Under the pieces are notes generated by a model. The model was not told where the DNA came from, did no database searches, and saw only the letters and a program-made list of their open reading frames with translations. DNA of 64,000 nt from Chromobacterium sp. IIBBL 290-4. Its GTDB lineage: Bacteria; Pseudomonadota; Gammaproteobacteria; Burkholderiales; Chromobacteriaceae. This document shows, piece by piece, positions 8,269 to 16,319 of the stretch (positions are counted from its first letter, which is position 1; each line of letters starts with the position of its first letter). The stretch is taken from contig NZ_CP100128.1 of assembly GCF_024207115.1 (NCBI RefSeq), positions 1,240,001 to 1,304,000 of the forward strand, written 5' to 3'. Position numbers and translations under genes: made by a program.

Positions 8269-9465
8269 ATGGAACTGGATCCCGATTTCTGCCACCGCGC
8301 GCTGGCCAGCCGCGACGCCCGTTTTGACGGCCGCTTCTTCATCGGCGTGCGCAGCACCGGCATCTATTGCCGGCCGATTTGCCCGGCCCGCACCGCCAAG
8401 CGCGAAAACATCGTAGTCTACGCCACCGCGGCTGCGGCGCAGGAGGCCGGCTTTCGCCCCTGCCTGCGCTGCCGGCCGGAAGCCGCGCCCGACTCCGGCG
8501 CCTGGCGCGGCGTGGCCAACAGCGGCCACTCGCACACGGTGGCCAAAGCCCTGGCGCTGATCGAGCAAGGCGCGCTGGACGAAGACGGCATCGCCCGATT
8601 GGCGGATAGATTAGGCGTGGGCGAGCGCCAGCTCCGGCGGCTGTTCGCCGAGCATGCCGGCGCTTCGCCGCTGGCCGTGGCGCAAACTCGGCGCGTGTTG
8701 CTGGCCAAGCAGCTGATCCATGAAACCCATATGCCGCTCACCGACATCGCCTTTGCCGCCGGCTTCGGCAGCGTGCGCCGCTTCAACGAGGTGTTCCAAC
8801 AGCTGTATCAGCGTCCGCCCAGCGCCTTGCGGCGCGACGCCTCGGCCCAAGGCGGCGCGCCTGGAGAGGTTTCGCTGCGGCTGCGCTACCGGCCGCCTTA
8901 CCACTGGCCCGACATGCTGGCGCAACTAGCCGCCCAGGCCGTGCCTGGCTTGGAAGCGATACAGGACAACCGCTACGCCCGCGCCGTGCATTGGCGCGGC
9001 GTCACCGGCATGCTCAGCGTGACGCAAACAGATGGCTCAGCCCTGCTGGCCACGCTGCGGATCAGCCAATGGCAGGCGCTGAGCGACATCCTGGCCCGCC
9101 TGCGCGCCATGCTGGATCTGGCCGCCGATCCGGACTGCATCGCCAGCCATCTCTCGCAAGACCCTGTACTGGCGGAACGCATCGCCGACCGGCCCGGCCT
9201 GCGGCTATTGGGCGCCTGGAGCGCTGCGGAAGCTGAGTGGAAACAGGCTGGAACACGCGATGAGCAAGCCGAATGGCTGGCACGGCATGGCCATCCGCTT
9301 GCTGCCATTGCCGCGGATTTTCCCGCCATCCGCTACGCCTTTCCCCAGACCGGCCAGCTAGACGACACGCCGCGCCCCGCCGACCCCGACCATGGAGCCG
9401 CTTCGGCTCCCGATCTTTGGCGGCCTTGGCGCGCTTATGCGCAACGCTATGGCGAGCGCGTTTGA
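8269..9465 (+). CDS. Ada/AraC/AlkA-type alkylation-response protein lacking the HhH-GPD core
   Basis: 398 residues from ATG 8269. Residues 1-70 are the Ada zinc/methyl-phosphotriester domain with all four cysteines (C34, C38, C65, C68). Residues ~89-187 carry an AraC-type double helix-turn-helix. Residues ~200-290 match the AlkA N-terminal domain (LRYRPPYHWPDML...). In family members of about 480 residues a helix-hairpin-helix glycosylase domain follows (GAW..FE..VRAILGQQ.. then the catalytic Asp). Here the sequence passes from LRLLGAWSAAEAEW to a short unrelated-looking stretch and ends in the typical tail WRPWRAYA. About 100 catalytic residues therefore seem to be missing, leaving a sensor/regulator. 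No lost frame encoding the missing part was seen nearby. Confidence 0.8.
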   Translation: MELDPDFCHRALASRDARFDGRFFIGVRSTGIYCRPICPARTAKRENIVVYATAAAAQEAGFRPCLRCRPEAAPDSGAWRGVANSGHSHTVAKALALIEQGALDEDGIARLADRLGVGERQLRRLFAEHAGASPLAVAQTRRVLLAKQLIHETHMPLTDIAFAAGFGSVRRFNEVFQQLYQRPPSALRRDASAQGGAPGEVSLRLRYRPPYHWPDMLAQLAAQAVPGLEAIQDNRYARAVHWRGVTGMLSVTQTDGSALLATLRISQWQALSDILARLRAMLDLAADPDCIASHLSQDPVLAERIADRPGLRLLGAWSAAEAEWKQAGTRDEQAEWLARHGHPLAAIAADFPAIRYAFPQTGQLDDTPRPADPDHGAASAPDLWRPWRAYAQRYGERV

Positions 9466-10763
9466 ACAGCCTCGCCAAACACTTGCGGATACTCGCGCCG
9501 ATACCAATCCGTCGCCTGCTCATGGTTCAGCGTCAAGAACTCCCGGAAGCGCGGCACCCACAGCATGCCCGGCACAGACGCCATCATCAGCAGTCCCGCC
9601 GCGCCGTACACCGCGCCCACGCTCCAATGCAGCAGGGCCGCGCCGACCAGCGCCGGGCCGATGGCGCCCGCCGTCTGGGTGCACAAGGCCGACACGGCGT
9701 ATAGCCGCACCCGGTAATCCTTGGGCAAAGCCAGCGAACGATGGGTGGCGCCGACCAAGCTCATCGCCGCATTGCAGAAACCCGCCGCCAGCAGCGCGCC
9801 CAGCAGCCATGCGCCGGAGGGTGCGAACCCCGCGGCGGCGAAAGCCAAGCCCTCCAGCAGGCCCACGCCCAGCCTCACCCGATAGCGCCCCAATCGCGCC
9901 GCCAGCCATTGCGAGCCAAACGCGCTGCCCAGCAGCACGCCCAGCGACAAGGCGGCCAGGCAATTTCCCAGCCAGTCGCCGCTCAGGCCCAAGGCATGCG
10001 CCTTGAGCGGTATCAGCATGCCGGCCGACGGCCCCTGGAAAATCCACAGCACGAAGTTCACCAGCGTCCAGCCCCGCTCCATCGGCATCCGCCACTTGGC
10101 GCGAAAACCCTCGGCCAATTCCGACATCCAGGCCCGCGGACGCAGCGCCTGCCGGCGGATGGAAGTTTCGCCAGGCACCCACGCCATGGCCAGGCCGGCC
10201 AGCAGATACAAGCCGGCCGCCATCCACAATGCGCCGGAGATGCCCAGCCAACGCACGCCTGCCGCTGCCAGCAACGGCCCCAAAATGCCGCTGAGCGACA
10301 AACCGGTCTTGCGCCAACGCAGCGCTTGCGGCAAAGCCTCGGCCGCCACTCTTTCCGCCAGGATGGTGTTGCGCGCCTGATCGGCGAAGGCCCAGACCAG
10401 CATTTGCGCGCAGCCTAGCAACAGCACCGCATCCAGCCGAAAGCCGCTATGCGTCGCCAAGCCAGCCAGGGCCGCGCCCAAAATGGCCAGCAAGCAAGAA
10501 GCGCGGCCGATCTGCGCCGACTTGCCCCACTTATCCCCCAAGGGCGCCGCCAGCAGCACTGCGGCAAACGTGGCCGCCGCCATCGCCGCGCCGAAACCGG
10601 CCAAGGCGCTCGCGCCGCCTTGATTGGCGATCCACCAGGGCAGCACCGCGGCCTCGGCCAAGCTGGCCAGCGACAACAAGCCATCGGCTAACAGCAAGGC
10701 TCGCAGTACCCGATGGGCGTGTGATAGAGCGTCGCGATTCAAAGCGGGGGGAGGCGCATGCAT
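9447..10763 (-). CDS. MFS transporter (EntS/enterobactin-exporter-like type)
   Basis: 438 residues with about 12 hydrophobic segments. The N-terminal half has the typical LGDKWGK loop between helices 2 and 3. An alternative short name is not justified. The C-terminus has a soluble tail ending in WYRREYPQVFGEAVQ. Its 3' end overlaps the convergent Ada-like gene by 19 bases. It is GC-rich like the core genome, while the neighbouring peptide cluster is AT-rich, so it probably does not belong to that cluster, although it is the nearest transporter upstream of it. Confidence 0.8.
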   Translation of the reverse strand: MHAPPPALNRDALSHAHRVLRALLLADGLLSLASLAEAAVLPWWIANQGGASALAGFGAAMAAATFAAVLLAAPLGDKWGKSAQIGRASCLLAILGAALAGLATHSGFRLDAVLLLGCAQMLVWAFADQARNTILAERVAAEALPQALRWRKTGLSLSGILGPLLAAAGVRWLGISGALWMAAGLYLLAGLAMAWVPGETSIRRQALRPRAWMSELAEGFRAKWRMPMERGWTLVNFVLWIFQGPSAGMLIPLKAHALGLSGDWLGNCLAALSLGVLLGSAFGSQWLAARLGRYRVRLGVGLLEGLAFAAAGFAPSGAWLLGALLAAGFCNAAMSLVGATHRSLALPKDYRVRLYAVSALCTQTAGAIGPALVGAALLHWSVGAVYGAAGLLMMASVPGMLWVPRFREFLTLNHEQATDWYRREYPQVFGEAVQTRSP

Positions 10764-11467
10764 GGAGGTCTCCCTAGGCGGGCGCCGGCAGGATCAGAGC
10801 ATTCCCAAAACATATAAAAGCAAACAGCCCTCTGCACCGATGCGCCAGGGATGAAAGCAAGAAAATCACCTCCAGTACGACCAGCATCATAAAAGGAATG
10901 GCTCAAACCCAACCCTTCAATCCAGCACAATCCACTCATCACAACAAGAATATTAATTTTAAATTCCTTTAACAATGACGGACAGACAAGATTCGACCAC
11001 AACCTATCATTTGTTGCATTGGCACAATTGAACACTAGCGTCATTGTGGTCGCTACCAAAAGCTCCTCTCCTAGCAATTTTCCAAATTAACTCACTCAGA
11101 GCCGATGTGCCAAAGGCAAATGGAAATTTGTCATCTTCTTAGATTCGAATAAGAACAGGAGCCCCTTCAACATAGACCGTATTATTTTCATATAAGTATA
11201 GATTTTATATTGAATACAATATTTCATTCGTACACCTCAATAAAATCTAGCAATTCAAAATTGATAGCACACACTTCTTAAAATACCAGTTCAGTTTATA
11301 ACTAAAAATATTCGAAACAGAAAATTAAGGAAATCCCTTGAAAATTTAACTACGTATTTATACGTATTGATTCAATTCATCCTTACGTGATTAAAATTAA
11401 TTGATATTAATGACATTGTTATTTTTAGCCTGCAGGAAATTTAATCAAAATATCGGAGAGGCACCTC
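10764..11467. other. AT-rich intergenic region before the radical SAM gene
   Basis: 704 bases with an abrupt drop in GC compared with the left side. No convincing gene. It contains a spaced pair of TACGTA palindromes (11351-11356 and 11361-11366), about 100 bases before the radical SAM start, which could be an operator, and many AT-rich hexamers that make promoter assignment unreliable. The left 90 bases are the promoter region of the minus-strand MFS gene. Confidence 0.5.
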
Positions 11468-12844
11468 GTGGAGCTAAAACTTACCGAATACCATGTAGCA
11501 TCTGAAATACTACCTGGATCTCAAGATTCCCCAGCCAGAATCATCTATGTCACAAGAACAGGTAAAACCGTACGTCTACATGACCAGGCATATCTGGCTT
11601 TGCGAGCTGGAAAATTTGATAGTTTAGACCATCCCATTCTTAGCAAGCTAACTGAGATAAAACTATTAGTAGATAAAAATGAGAATGAATTCCAAACTGT
11701 TCTACTCCAAAATAGAGAAGAATTAAAAGAGAATAAGAGTCTCAATGTTACGATACAACCCACTGCCAACTGCCAACTAGGTTGTCATTACTGCGCTCAA
11801 GATCATAAAAAAATAAATGTAAATGATGAGATTGCCGATGCCATGATAAATCGCATCATTTCCAACATTGAAAATGGTAAGAAAAAATCCATACATTTAA
11901 ATTGGCATGGCGGTGAGCCATTGCTCGCTTACAGGAAGGTTTTATATATCAGCGATGCGCTTATTCACTATTGTAACGAGCATGGCATAGAATTCCGGTC
12001 ATCAATGGTGACCAATGGAGTGGGACTGAAGCCGAACATATTCAAAACACTTCTTGATAGGAAATGTCAATATTTCCAAATTACATTGGATGGCCCTGCT
12101 GAAACTCACGATAAAAATAGAATGACTAAAGAAGGCAAACCTAGCTTTGACATCATTCTCGACAATTTAATTGCAGTCACTAGCCTGCCTGAATATGAAG
12201 AATCAGGATGCAAGATTTCAATCAGAACTAATATTTCTAAAGAAAATGCAGCGGCGATTCCAACTCTGATCAATCAGCTCTCCAGTCTTAATCTTCAGGA
12301 GAAGATTGTTTTTGACTTCCAACCCATCAGAGATTGGGGCGGAAATGGAGCAGATCAGTCAAGTTTGGAAACCGATAATTTTGCAACAGCAAGATTGGGA
12401 TGGATATTGCTCGCCATAAAAGCTGGATTCAAGTTTCAGGGATTGCTTCCGAAAAGAACCTTCGTTCCCTGTGTTGCAGCTGACCCGTCAGCTGAAGTAT
12501 ATGATGCAATGGGAAATGTATTTCAGTGTTATGAACAGCCTTTAGTTTCAGCATATTCTGACGAAAAAAATAAGCTTGGCCACATTCAGACTATAAAATT
12601 TGTACGCAATCATAAACCAGCCCTAGGAAACTGGTTAAATGACGTTGAGGGTGATATCGCACCATGTAAATCATGCTCTCTATTCCCTGTCTGTGGTGGC
12701 GGATGCTTTAAATACTGGCATGAGGGAGGAAGTGCTTGCCCGCTATTCAAAAGTGACATCAAAGATATGTTAGTGCTTGACTATTTGTTAAAAAACCAAA
12801 GAAAAACATCAAGCGCCCTTCATCCATCACCGCTTCCCGCATAA
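11468..12844 (+). CDS. Radical SAM/SPASM peptide-maturation enzyme
   Basis: 458 residues starting at GTG 11468, preceded by GGAGAGG. Residues 1-85 look like a peptide-recognition (RRE-like) or substrate-binding leader region. The radical SAM cluster motif CX3CX2C is at C102, C106, C109, with the SAM-binding GGEP at 148-151. A SPASM-type C-terminus holds many cysteines (C335, C354, C400, C403, C409, C413, C424), enough for two auxiliary iron-sulfur clusters. Such enzymes install thioether or C-C/C-O cross-links in ribosomally made peptides (families: PqqE, AnSME, sactipeptide and ranthipeptide maturases). Three small genes with leader-like sequences follow within 700 bases and are the obvious substrates. 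The gene is much more AT-rich than the flanks, suggesting transfer. The exact modification cannot be predicted. Confidence 0.93.
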   Translation: MELKLTEYHVASEILPGSQDSPARIIYVTRTGKTVRLHDQAYLALRAGKFDSLDHPILSKLTEIKLLVDKNENEFQTVLLQNREELKENKSLNVTIQPTANCQLGCHYCAQDHKKINVNDEIADAMINRIISNIENGKKKSIHLNWHGGEPLLAYRKVLYISDALIHYCNEHGIEFRSSMVTNGVGLKPNIFKTLLDRKCQYFQITLDGPAETHDKNRMTKEGKPSFDIILDNLIAVTSLPEYEESGCKISIRTNISKENAAAIPTLINQLSSLNLQEKIVFDFQPIRDWGGNGADQSSLETDNFATARLGWILLAIKAGFKFQGLLPKRTFVPCVAADPSAEVYDAMGNVFQCYEQPLVSAYSDEKNKLGHIQTIKFVRNHKPALGNWLNDVEGDIAPCKSCSLFPVCGGGCFKYWHEGGSACPLFKSDIKDMLVLDYLLKNQRKTSSALHPSPLPA

Positions 12845-12935
12845 ATTAAATTTAAATTCCATGCAAGTGTAAGTATGCAACTAAAGCATAAGCATGGCTT
12901 TGACGTAGTACCAATCTAAACAAAGGAGATCTAAG

Positions 12936-13079
12936 ATGAGCAATATTGAGCTGAATATTAACCTGAAAGAAATGGCTGAGTTGGTTGATTATACCGCGCC
13001 TTGCGAAATCGGCGCGGAAGAGGTTGAAGAGATTTCTGGTGGCCACAACTGCATATTCCAGTTCATCTTTGAGCGATAA
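12936..13079 (+). CDS. Candidate RiPP precursor peptide 1 (47 aa)
   Basis: ATG 12936 is preceded by a strong AAAGGAGA site. The leader contains LKEMAELVDYTAPCEIGAEE and ends in EEVEEISGG, a double-glycine-like processing motif after an acidic run; the remaining core would be HNCIFQFIFER. Precursor 3 has a nearly identical core and precursor 2 the same leader plan. Conservation concentrated in DY(T/S)(A/T)PCEI, in the acidic run and in the core cysteine, at 90 bases from a radical SAM/SPASM gene, makes a modified peptide very likely. A conserved cysteine sits in the leader as well as in the core. No protease/ABC transporter for GG leaders is present nearby. This gene is too short for routine gene calling. 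Confidence 0.85.
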   Translation: MSNIELNINLKEMAELVDYTAPCEIGAEEVEEISGGHNCIFQFIFER

Positions 13080-13085
13080 AAAATA

Positions 13086-13111
13086 ATCTCCCTCATAACC
13101 GCGAGAGAGAT
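13086..13111 (+). other. Hairpin between precursor 1 and precursor 2
   Basis: ATCTCCCTC (13086-13094) and GAGAGAGAT (13103-13111) pair with one mismatch around an 8-base loop, seven bases after the precursor 1 stop. Without a T-run it looks more like a transcript-stabilising or attenuating hairpin than a terminator. Confidence 0.4.
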
Positions 13112-13164
13112 ATTCATACCCTATATTTTAAGATGCAAAGGCTAAAAAGCCATAGGAGATAACA

Positions 13165-13314
13165 ATGAGTGCTATTGAAATCAACAAAAGTTTTCAAGAT
13201 CTGGCAGAACAACTAGACTACTCCACTCCTTGCGAAATCAGCACTGCTGAAGTAGAAGAAGTATCTGGTGCTGGCGGCTTCATTTGCCTCATCCAAGTCA
13301 TTTACACTTTTTAA
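13165..13314 (+). CDS. Candidate RiPP precursor peptide 2 (49 aa, divergent core)
   Basis: ATG 13165 has TAGGAGAT upstream. The leader keeps the pattern of its siblings (LAEQLDYSTPCEI, then AEVEEVSG) but the end of the leader is SGAGG and the following core FICLIQVIYTF is different, though it also has one cysteine among hydrophobic and aromatic residues. It is probably matured by the same radical SAM enzyme, giving a second product. Two cleavage frames are possible (after SGA or after the double glycine). Confidence 0.83.
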   Translation: MSAIEINKSFQDLAEQLDYSTPCEISTAEVEEVSGAGGFICLIQVIYTF

Positions 13315-13324
13315 CATGCTAGCA

Positions 13325-13354
13325 CTTCTCCTTATTGAGCATCATAAGGGGAAG
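13325..13354 (+). other. Hairpin between precursor 2 and precursor 3
   Basis: CTTCTCCTTAT (13325-13335) pairs with ATAAGGGGAAG (13344-13354), with one G-T pair and an 8-base loop. It is 10 bases after the precursor 2 stop. No T-run follows. It may separate expression of precursors 2 and 3, since the following 170 bases are unusually long for an operon gap. Confidence 0.4.
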
Positions 13355-13527
13355 CTTACCGAGTACGATTGCTGAAAATGGCCAATTTTAATGCCACACA
13401 AAGCAGTAAGGCAGGCTGAATGAGGTTGCTCTCTGCTGTAAACAATGCCTTCCTGATAGAATTTTTCATCAAAGAAAGCCATTATTCAGTAATCACCAAC
13501 TTGTCTCTCTGAAAAAGGAAAAACATC

Positions 13528-13671
13528 ATGACAAAATTCGAATTGAAAGTGAATTTGCAAGAACTGGTCGAGCAAGTAGACTACACCGCTCCTTGTGAAA
13601 TTGGTGCAGAGGAAGTGGAAGAAATTTCTGGTGGCCATAATTGTCTATTTCAATTCATTTTTGAAAAATAA
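13528..13671 (+). CDS. Candidate RiPP precursor peptide 3 (47 aa)
   Basis: ATG 13528 has AAAAAGGA upstream. The protein is nearly identical to precursor 1 from DYTAPCEIGAEEVEEISGG onward; the predicted core HNCLFQFIFEK differs by I-to-L and R-to-K only. The N-terminal ten residues and many third codon positions differ, so it is an old duplicate kept under selection for the peptide, not a recent copy. It is followed by a strong terminator, marking the end of the peptide transcription unit. Confidence 0.85.
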   Translation: MTKFELKVNLQELVEQVDYTAPCEIGAEEVEEISGGHNCLFQFIFEK

Positions 13672-13680
13672 GAAATAGAT

Positions 13681-13720
13681 ATCAGCCCTCCATGCTGTTT
13701 CAGATGGAGGGCTGATCTTT
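13681..13720 (+). terminator. Strong terminator after precursor 3
   Basis: A perfect 13-base stem (ATCAGCCCTCCAT at 13681-13693 with ATGGAGGGCTGAT at 13704-13716) with a 10-base loop, followed by CTTT. It begins 10 bases after the last precursor stop and closes the peptide cluster. The following ~300 bases up to 14016 are AT-rich and I see no gene in them. Confidence 0.8.
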
Positions 13721-14016
13721 AATAGATTCATTACAATCCTTAATTGAGGCATACCCTGTGATTCATTACAAAGGCATTGAATTAGCAGCTCAATGAAAAT
13801 CAGACAATTGGTACTTTAAACAAGTCTGATCAAGATCAAAACCATTAGTCACATCCCAGCCAAACAATAACAACTTCCAACCAAAACATATCGCACCAAC
13901 CAAGCTTGACGAAAAAAATTAAAATGGAAACCAAGAGAACGCATAATCAAGCAAAAGTTCAATTCGGCATACCCAAAGCATAATAGACAATAATTTGCGC
14001 ACTGGCCGTAATGCAA

Positions 14017-14040
14017 GAAACCACCTCGCAAGGTGGTTTC
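14017..14040. terminator. Hairpin between the peptide cluster and the minus-strand operon
   Basis: GAAACCACCT (14017-14026) pairs perfectly with AGGTGGTTTC (14031-14040) around a 4-base loop, 63 bases beyond the LysE-like stop. It is the likely 3' end of the eight-gene minus-strand operon. On that strand the stem is followed by TTGCATT, a weak T-tract. Confidence 0.55.
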
Positions 14041-14103
14041 GCATGCTGATTTTGCATGGCGACAGCGTGGAAGCTGTGCTCCGCGCGCTATCAACGCGGC
14101 GAT

Positions 14104-14730
14104 CTAGAGCGTCTTCGCCACCATCCCAAACGCCGCCAGCATCATGATGCAGCCCGCGGAGCGGAATAACATGCGCTGCGCTTCCGCGCTGGTCAGGAAA
14201 TGACGAATCCGGAGCGCGGCGAGGATGAATACCGCCCCCACCGCCAAAAGCACCAGAAAAGTCAGCGGCACCAACATCATGCCCCATATCTGCAAGGAAA
14301 CATTGTCCAAAGAAATCACCAGCGGCAGGATCGCCAGATAAAACGCGATGGTCTTGGGGTTGCCCAGCGTGATGGTCAAGCCTGAAAACCAGGCGGACGC
14401 CAGCTGGCGCTTGGTCGCCTTCTGCTCGATATTGACGGCCTGCGGCTTATGCCGCCAAAACTGCCATGCCAATAAGCATAAATACAGCGAAGCGGCCCAG
14501 TTGATCAGCGTGAAAATAGAGGTATAGGTATGCGCCACCACCGCCAAGCCAAAGACCGCGATGGAAAGGTATATCAAATCCCCCAGGATCAGACCGGACA
14601 GCATGATAAAACCTGTTACCGCGCCTCCGCTTACGCTACGCGCAACCAGCGCTGTCATGCCAGGACCTGGAATGGCCGCCGCCAAACCCAAAGCGGCGAT
14701 ATAAGAGATGATTTGAGCGGTTCCTAGCAT
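14104..14730 (-). CDS. LysE/RhtB-family amino-acid exporter
   Basis: 208 residues with about six transmembrane segments. The family N-terminal signature is clear (LAAAIPGPGMTALVARSVSGG, and later LGNPKTIAFYLAILP). LysE/RhtB proteins export amino acids and analogues across the inner membrane. It is the last gene of an eight-gene operon that appears to make a prephenate-derived amino acid, so export of that product (self-protection or secretion) is the natural inference. Confidence 0.9.
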   Translation of the reverse strand: MLGTAQIISYIAALGLAAAIPGPGMTALVARSVSGGAVTGFIMLSGLILGDLIYLSIAVFGLAVVAHTYTSIFTLINWAASLYLCLLAWQFWRHKPQAVNIEQKATKRQLASAWFSGLTITLGNPKTIAFYLAILPLVISLDNVSLQIWGMMLVPLTFLVLLAVGAVFILAALRIRHFLTSAEAQRMLFRSAGCIMMLAAFGMVAKTL

Positions 14731-14763
14731 AGTTATTCCTGTCGACTAGAGATAGGGAAAGGA

Positions 14764-15735
14764 TCATCCGGCCTGCGCAGCCACAGGCGGCTTGGACAAA
14801 GCCACCACAGCCCGGGCGAAAACCAGATCTTGGGCTGCCAGCCCAACTGACTTGAATAAAGTTTTTGGAGCGCCGCCTCCAGTTGAAGACTCGCTGTTCG
14901 CGATCAATTCGCCAATTTCCGTGCCAGCATCGCCATCCGGCAAAAAGCCTTGCTGCCTGGCTTGCTGCATACAGCTGGAGGCGTTCCATGCCGCCTCTCT
15001 GGAGTCCACGTACAAACGGACCGCGGCGTAGATTTCGGGCGATAATTCCTGAAAGCCGAGCGCGGAGGCGCCAATCGCATTGATATGGCAAGCGTGAGGC
15101 AGGTCCTCCCCATACAGGAATGCCTGTTTCGACGCCGTCACGCTGCAAATGATTTCAGCATCCCGCACCGCCTGGGCAGGCGTGGCCGCGACGGTCACGG
15201 CCAAGCCGAACTGTTGCCGGCACCAGGCTGCAAAGGCGGATGCGCCGGCCTCACTGCGCCCCCATACCGATACCTGCCGGATCGGACGAACCGCCAGCAT
15301 CATTTTTAGATGATGCTGAGCCTGCACGCCGGTGCCAAGCATCGCCAGACGGCTGGCTTGCGCCGGCGCCAGCAAATCCGTAGCCAGCGCAGAGGCCGCG
15401 GCGGTGCGCAGCTCGGTCACAGAGGCCGCGTCCACCAAAGCCATTTCGCCCTCGTCGGCGGCATCAAACAGGAGAATGCTCCCCTCATGGGATGTGCGCT
15501 TGTCGCTATGGCTAAAATCGACCTTGACCGTTTTAACGCCAAATCCCGCGTAGGGCCCTTCCGCGATATAAGCCGGCATGGTGCCCATCAAGCAGCCGTG
15601 ATCGGAAGCAATCACGCTGCGCAGGGTCTGCCTGACTTTGCCCTGGCTAACCAGGGCGAAAGCGTCGCGGCTCAACTGTAAACAGGCGGCTGGCGATAAA
15701 ACTCGCTCAACTTGCTGACGATCAATGATCTGCAT
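14764..15735 (-). CDS. Ornithine cyclodeaminase / mu-crystallin-family protein
   Basis: 323 residues. The N-terminal half has the substrate-binding pattern of the family (GTMPAYIAEGPYAGFGVKTVKVDF), then a Rossmann motif LGTGVQAQHHL for NAD(P), and the terminal KTLFKSVGLAAQDLVFA signature. Members are ornithine cyclodeaminases, alanine dehydrogenases, ketimine reductases or SbnB-like dehydrogenases. In this operon an imine reductase or amino-acid dehydrogenase role is plausible; specificity cannot be read from sequence. The gap to the lysE-like gene is 33 bases. Confidence 0.87.
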   Translation of the reverse strand: MQIIDRQQVERVLSPAACLQLSRDAFALVSQGKVRQTLRSVIASDHGCLMGTMPAYIAEGPYAGFGVKTVKVDFSHSDKRTSHEGSILLFDAADEGEMALVDAASVTELRTAAASALATDLLAPAQASRLAMLGTGVQAQHHLKMMLAVRPIRQVSVWGRSEAGASAFAAWCRQQFGLAVTVAATPAQAVRDAEIICSVTASKQAFLYGEDLPHACHINAIGASALGFQELSPEIYAAVRLYVDSREAAWNASSCMQQARQQGFLPDGDAGTEIGELIANSESSTGGGAPKTLFKSVGLAAQDLVFARAVVALSKPPVAAQAG

Positions 15736-15756
15736 CGCGAATCCGTCCTGCCCTAT

Positions 15757-16305
15757 TCACGCCGGCGTGGTCTGGAATTGCGGCTCAACCTGAGTGCCCG
15801 CGATACTGTTCAGCAGCGTGGACATCGTTTTTTGGGAGACGCCCAAAATCACATCCAGCACATTCTGCGAGCTATAGCCCGCGGCCCGCACGGCAGCAAT
15901 CTCCTCTTTTGAGATCTGTCCCTGGGCCAGCACCACCTCGCGGGTGAAGCGATGCAATGCTGCCAGCTTCTCTGGCAGCGCCTCGGGCTCTTGCGCAAGC
16001 GCCTGCAGCGTCGCGGCAGGAACGCCCTTATGCTGCGCGATCCAAGTATGCGCCTGCACAGTATAAGCGCACTGGTTTATCGTGCCGGTTGTGATCCAGA
16101 CAATCGCTCGCTCCTCCTCGCTCAGCGAGCAATTTGAAAACGCATCATGGGCAAACTGATAAGATGACAATAAAGCAGGCGACTCCGCCATATAAGCACT
16201 TTGCCAAGGAATCCAGCCGAAATTATCAATCGAGCTTTGCAACAAAGCCCGGCTACCGGATGGAGCGCTATCAAGATCATGCATTTTCAGCGTAGTCATT
16301 TTCAT
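15757..16305 (-). CDS. AhpD/carboxymuconolactone-decarboxylase-like protein with altered CXXC
   Basis: 182 residues, helical AhpD-like fold. In classical AhpD proteins the active site is ExxxV...CxxC...H; here EERAIVWITTGTINQC is followed by AYT, so C79 is kept, the second cysteine is T82, and H86 is kept. A disulfide-type peroxidase role is therefore unlikely and a different chemistry is possible. It lies 21 bases upstream of the cyclodeaminase-like gene and 14 bases downstream of the prephenate decarboxylase-like gene, in the middle of the operon. Some biosynthetic clusters use such proteins as tailoring enzymes. Confidence 0.8.
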   Translation of the reverse strand: MKMTTLKMHDLDSAPSGSRALLQSSIDNFGWIPWQSAYMAESPALLSSYQFAHDAFSNCSLSEEERAIVWITTGTINQCAYTVQAHTWIAQHKGVPAATLQALAQEPEALPEKLAALHRFTREVVLAQGQISKEEIAAVRAAGYSSQNVLDVILGVSQKTMSTLLNSIAGTQVEPQFQTTPA

Positions 16306-16319
16306 TCCTTACTGTGATA

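Noticed and set aside
9447..10763. MFS transporter as the exporter of the radical SAM peptide
   Set aside because: It is on the other strand, has core-genome composition and is separated by 700 bases; kept only as a remote possibility.
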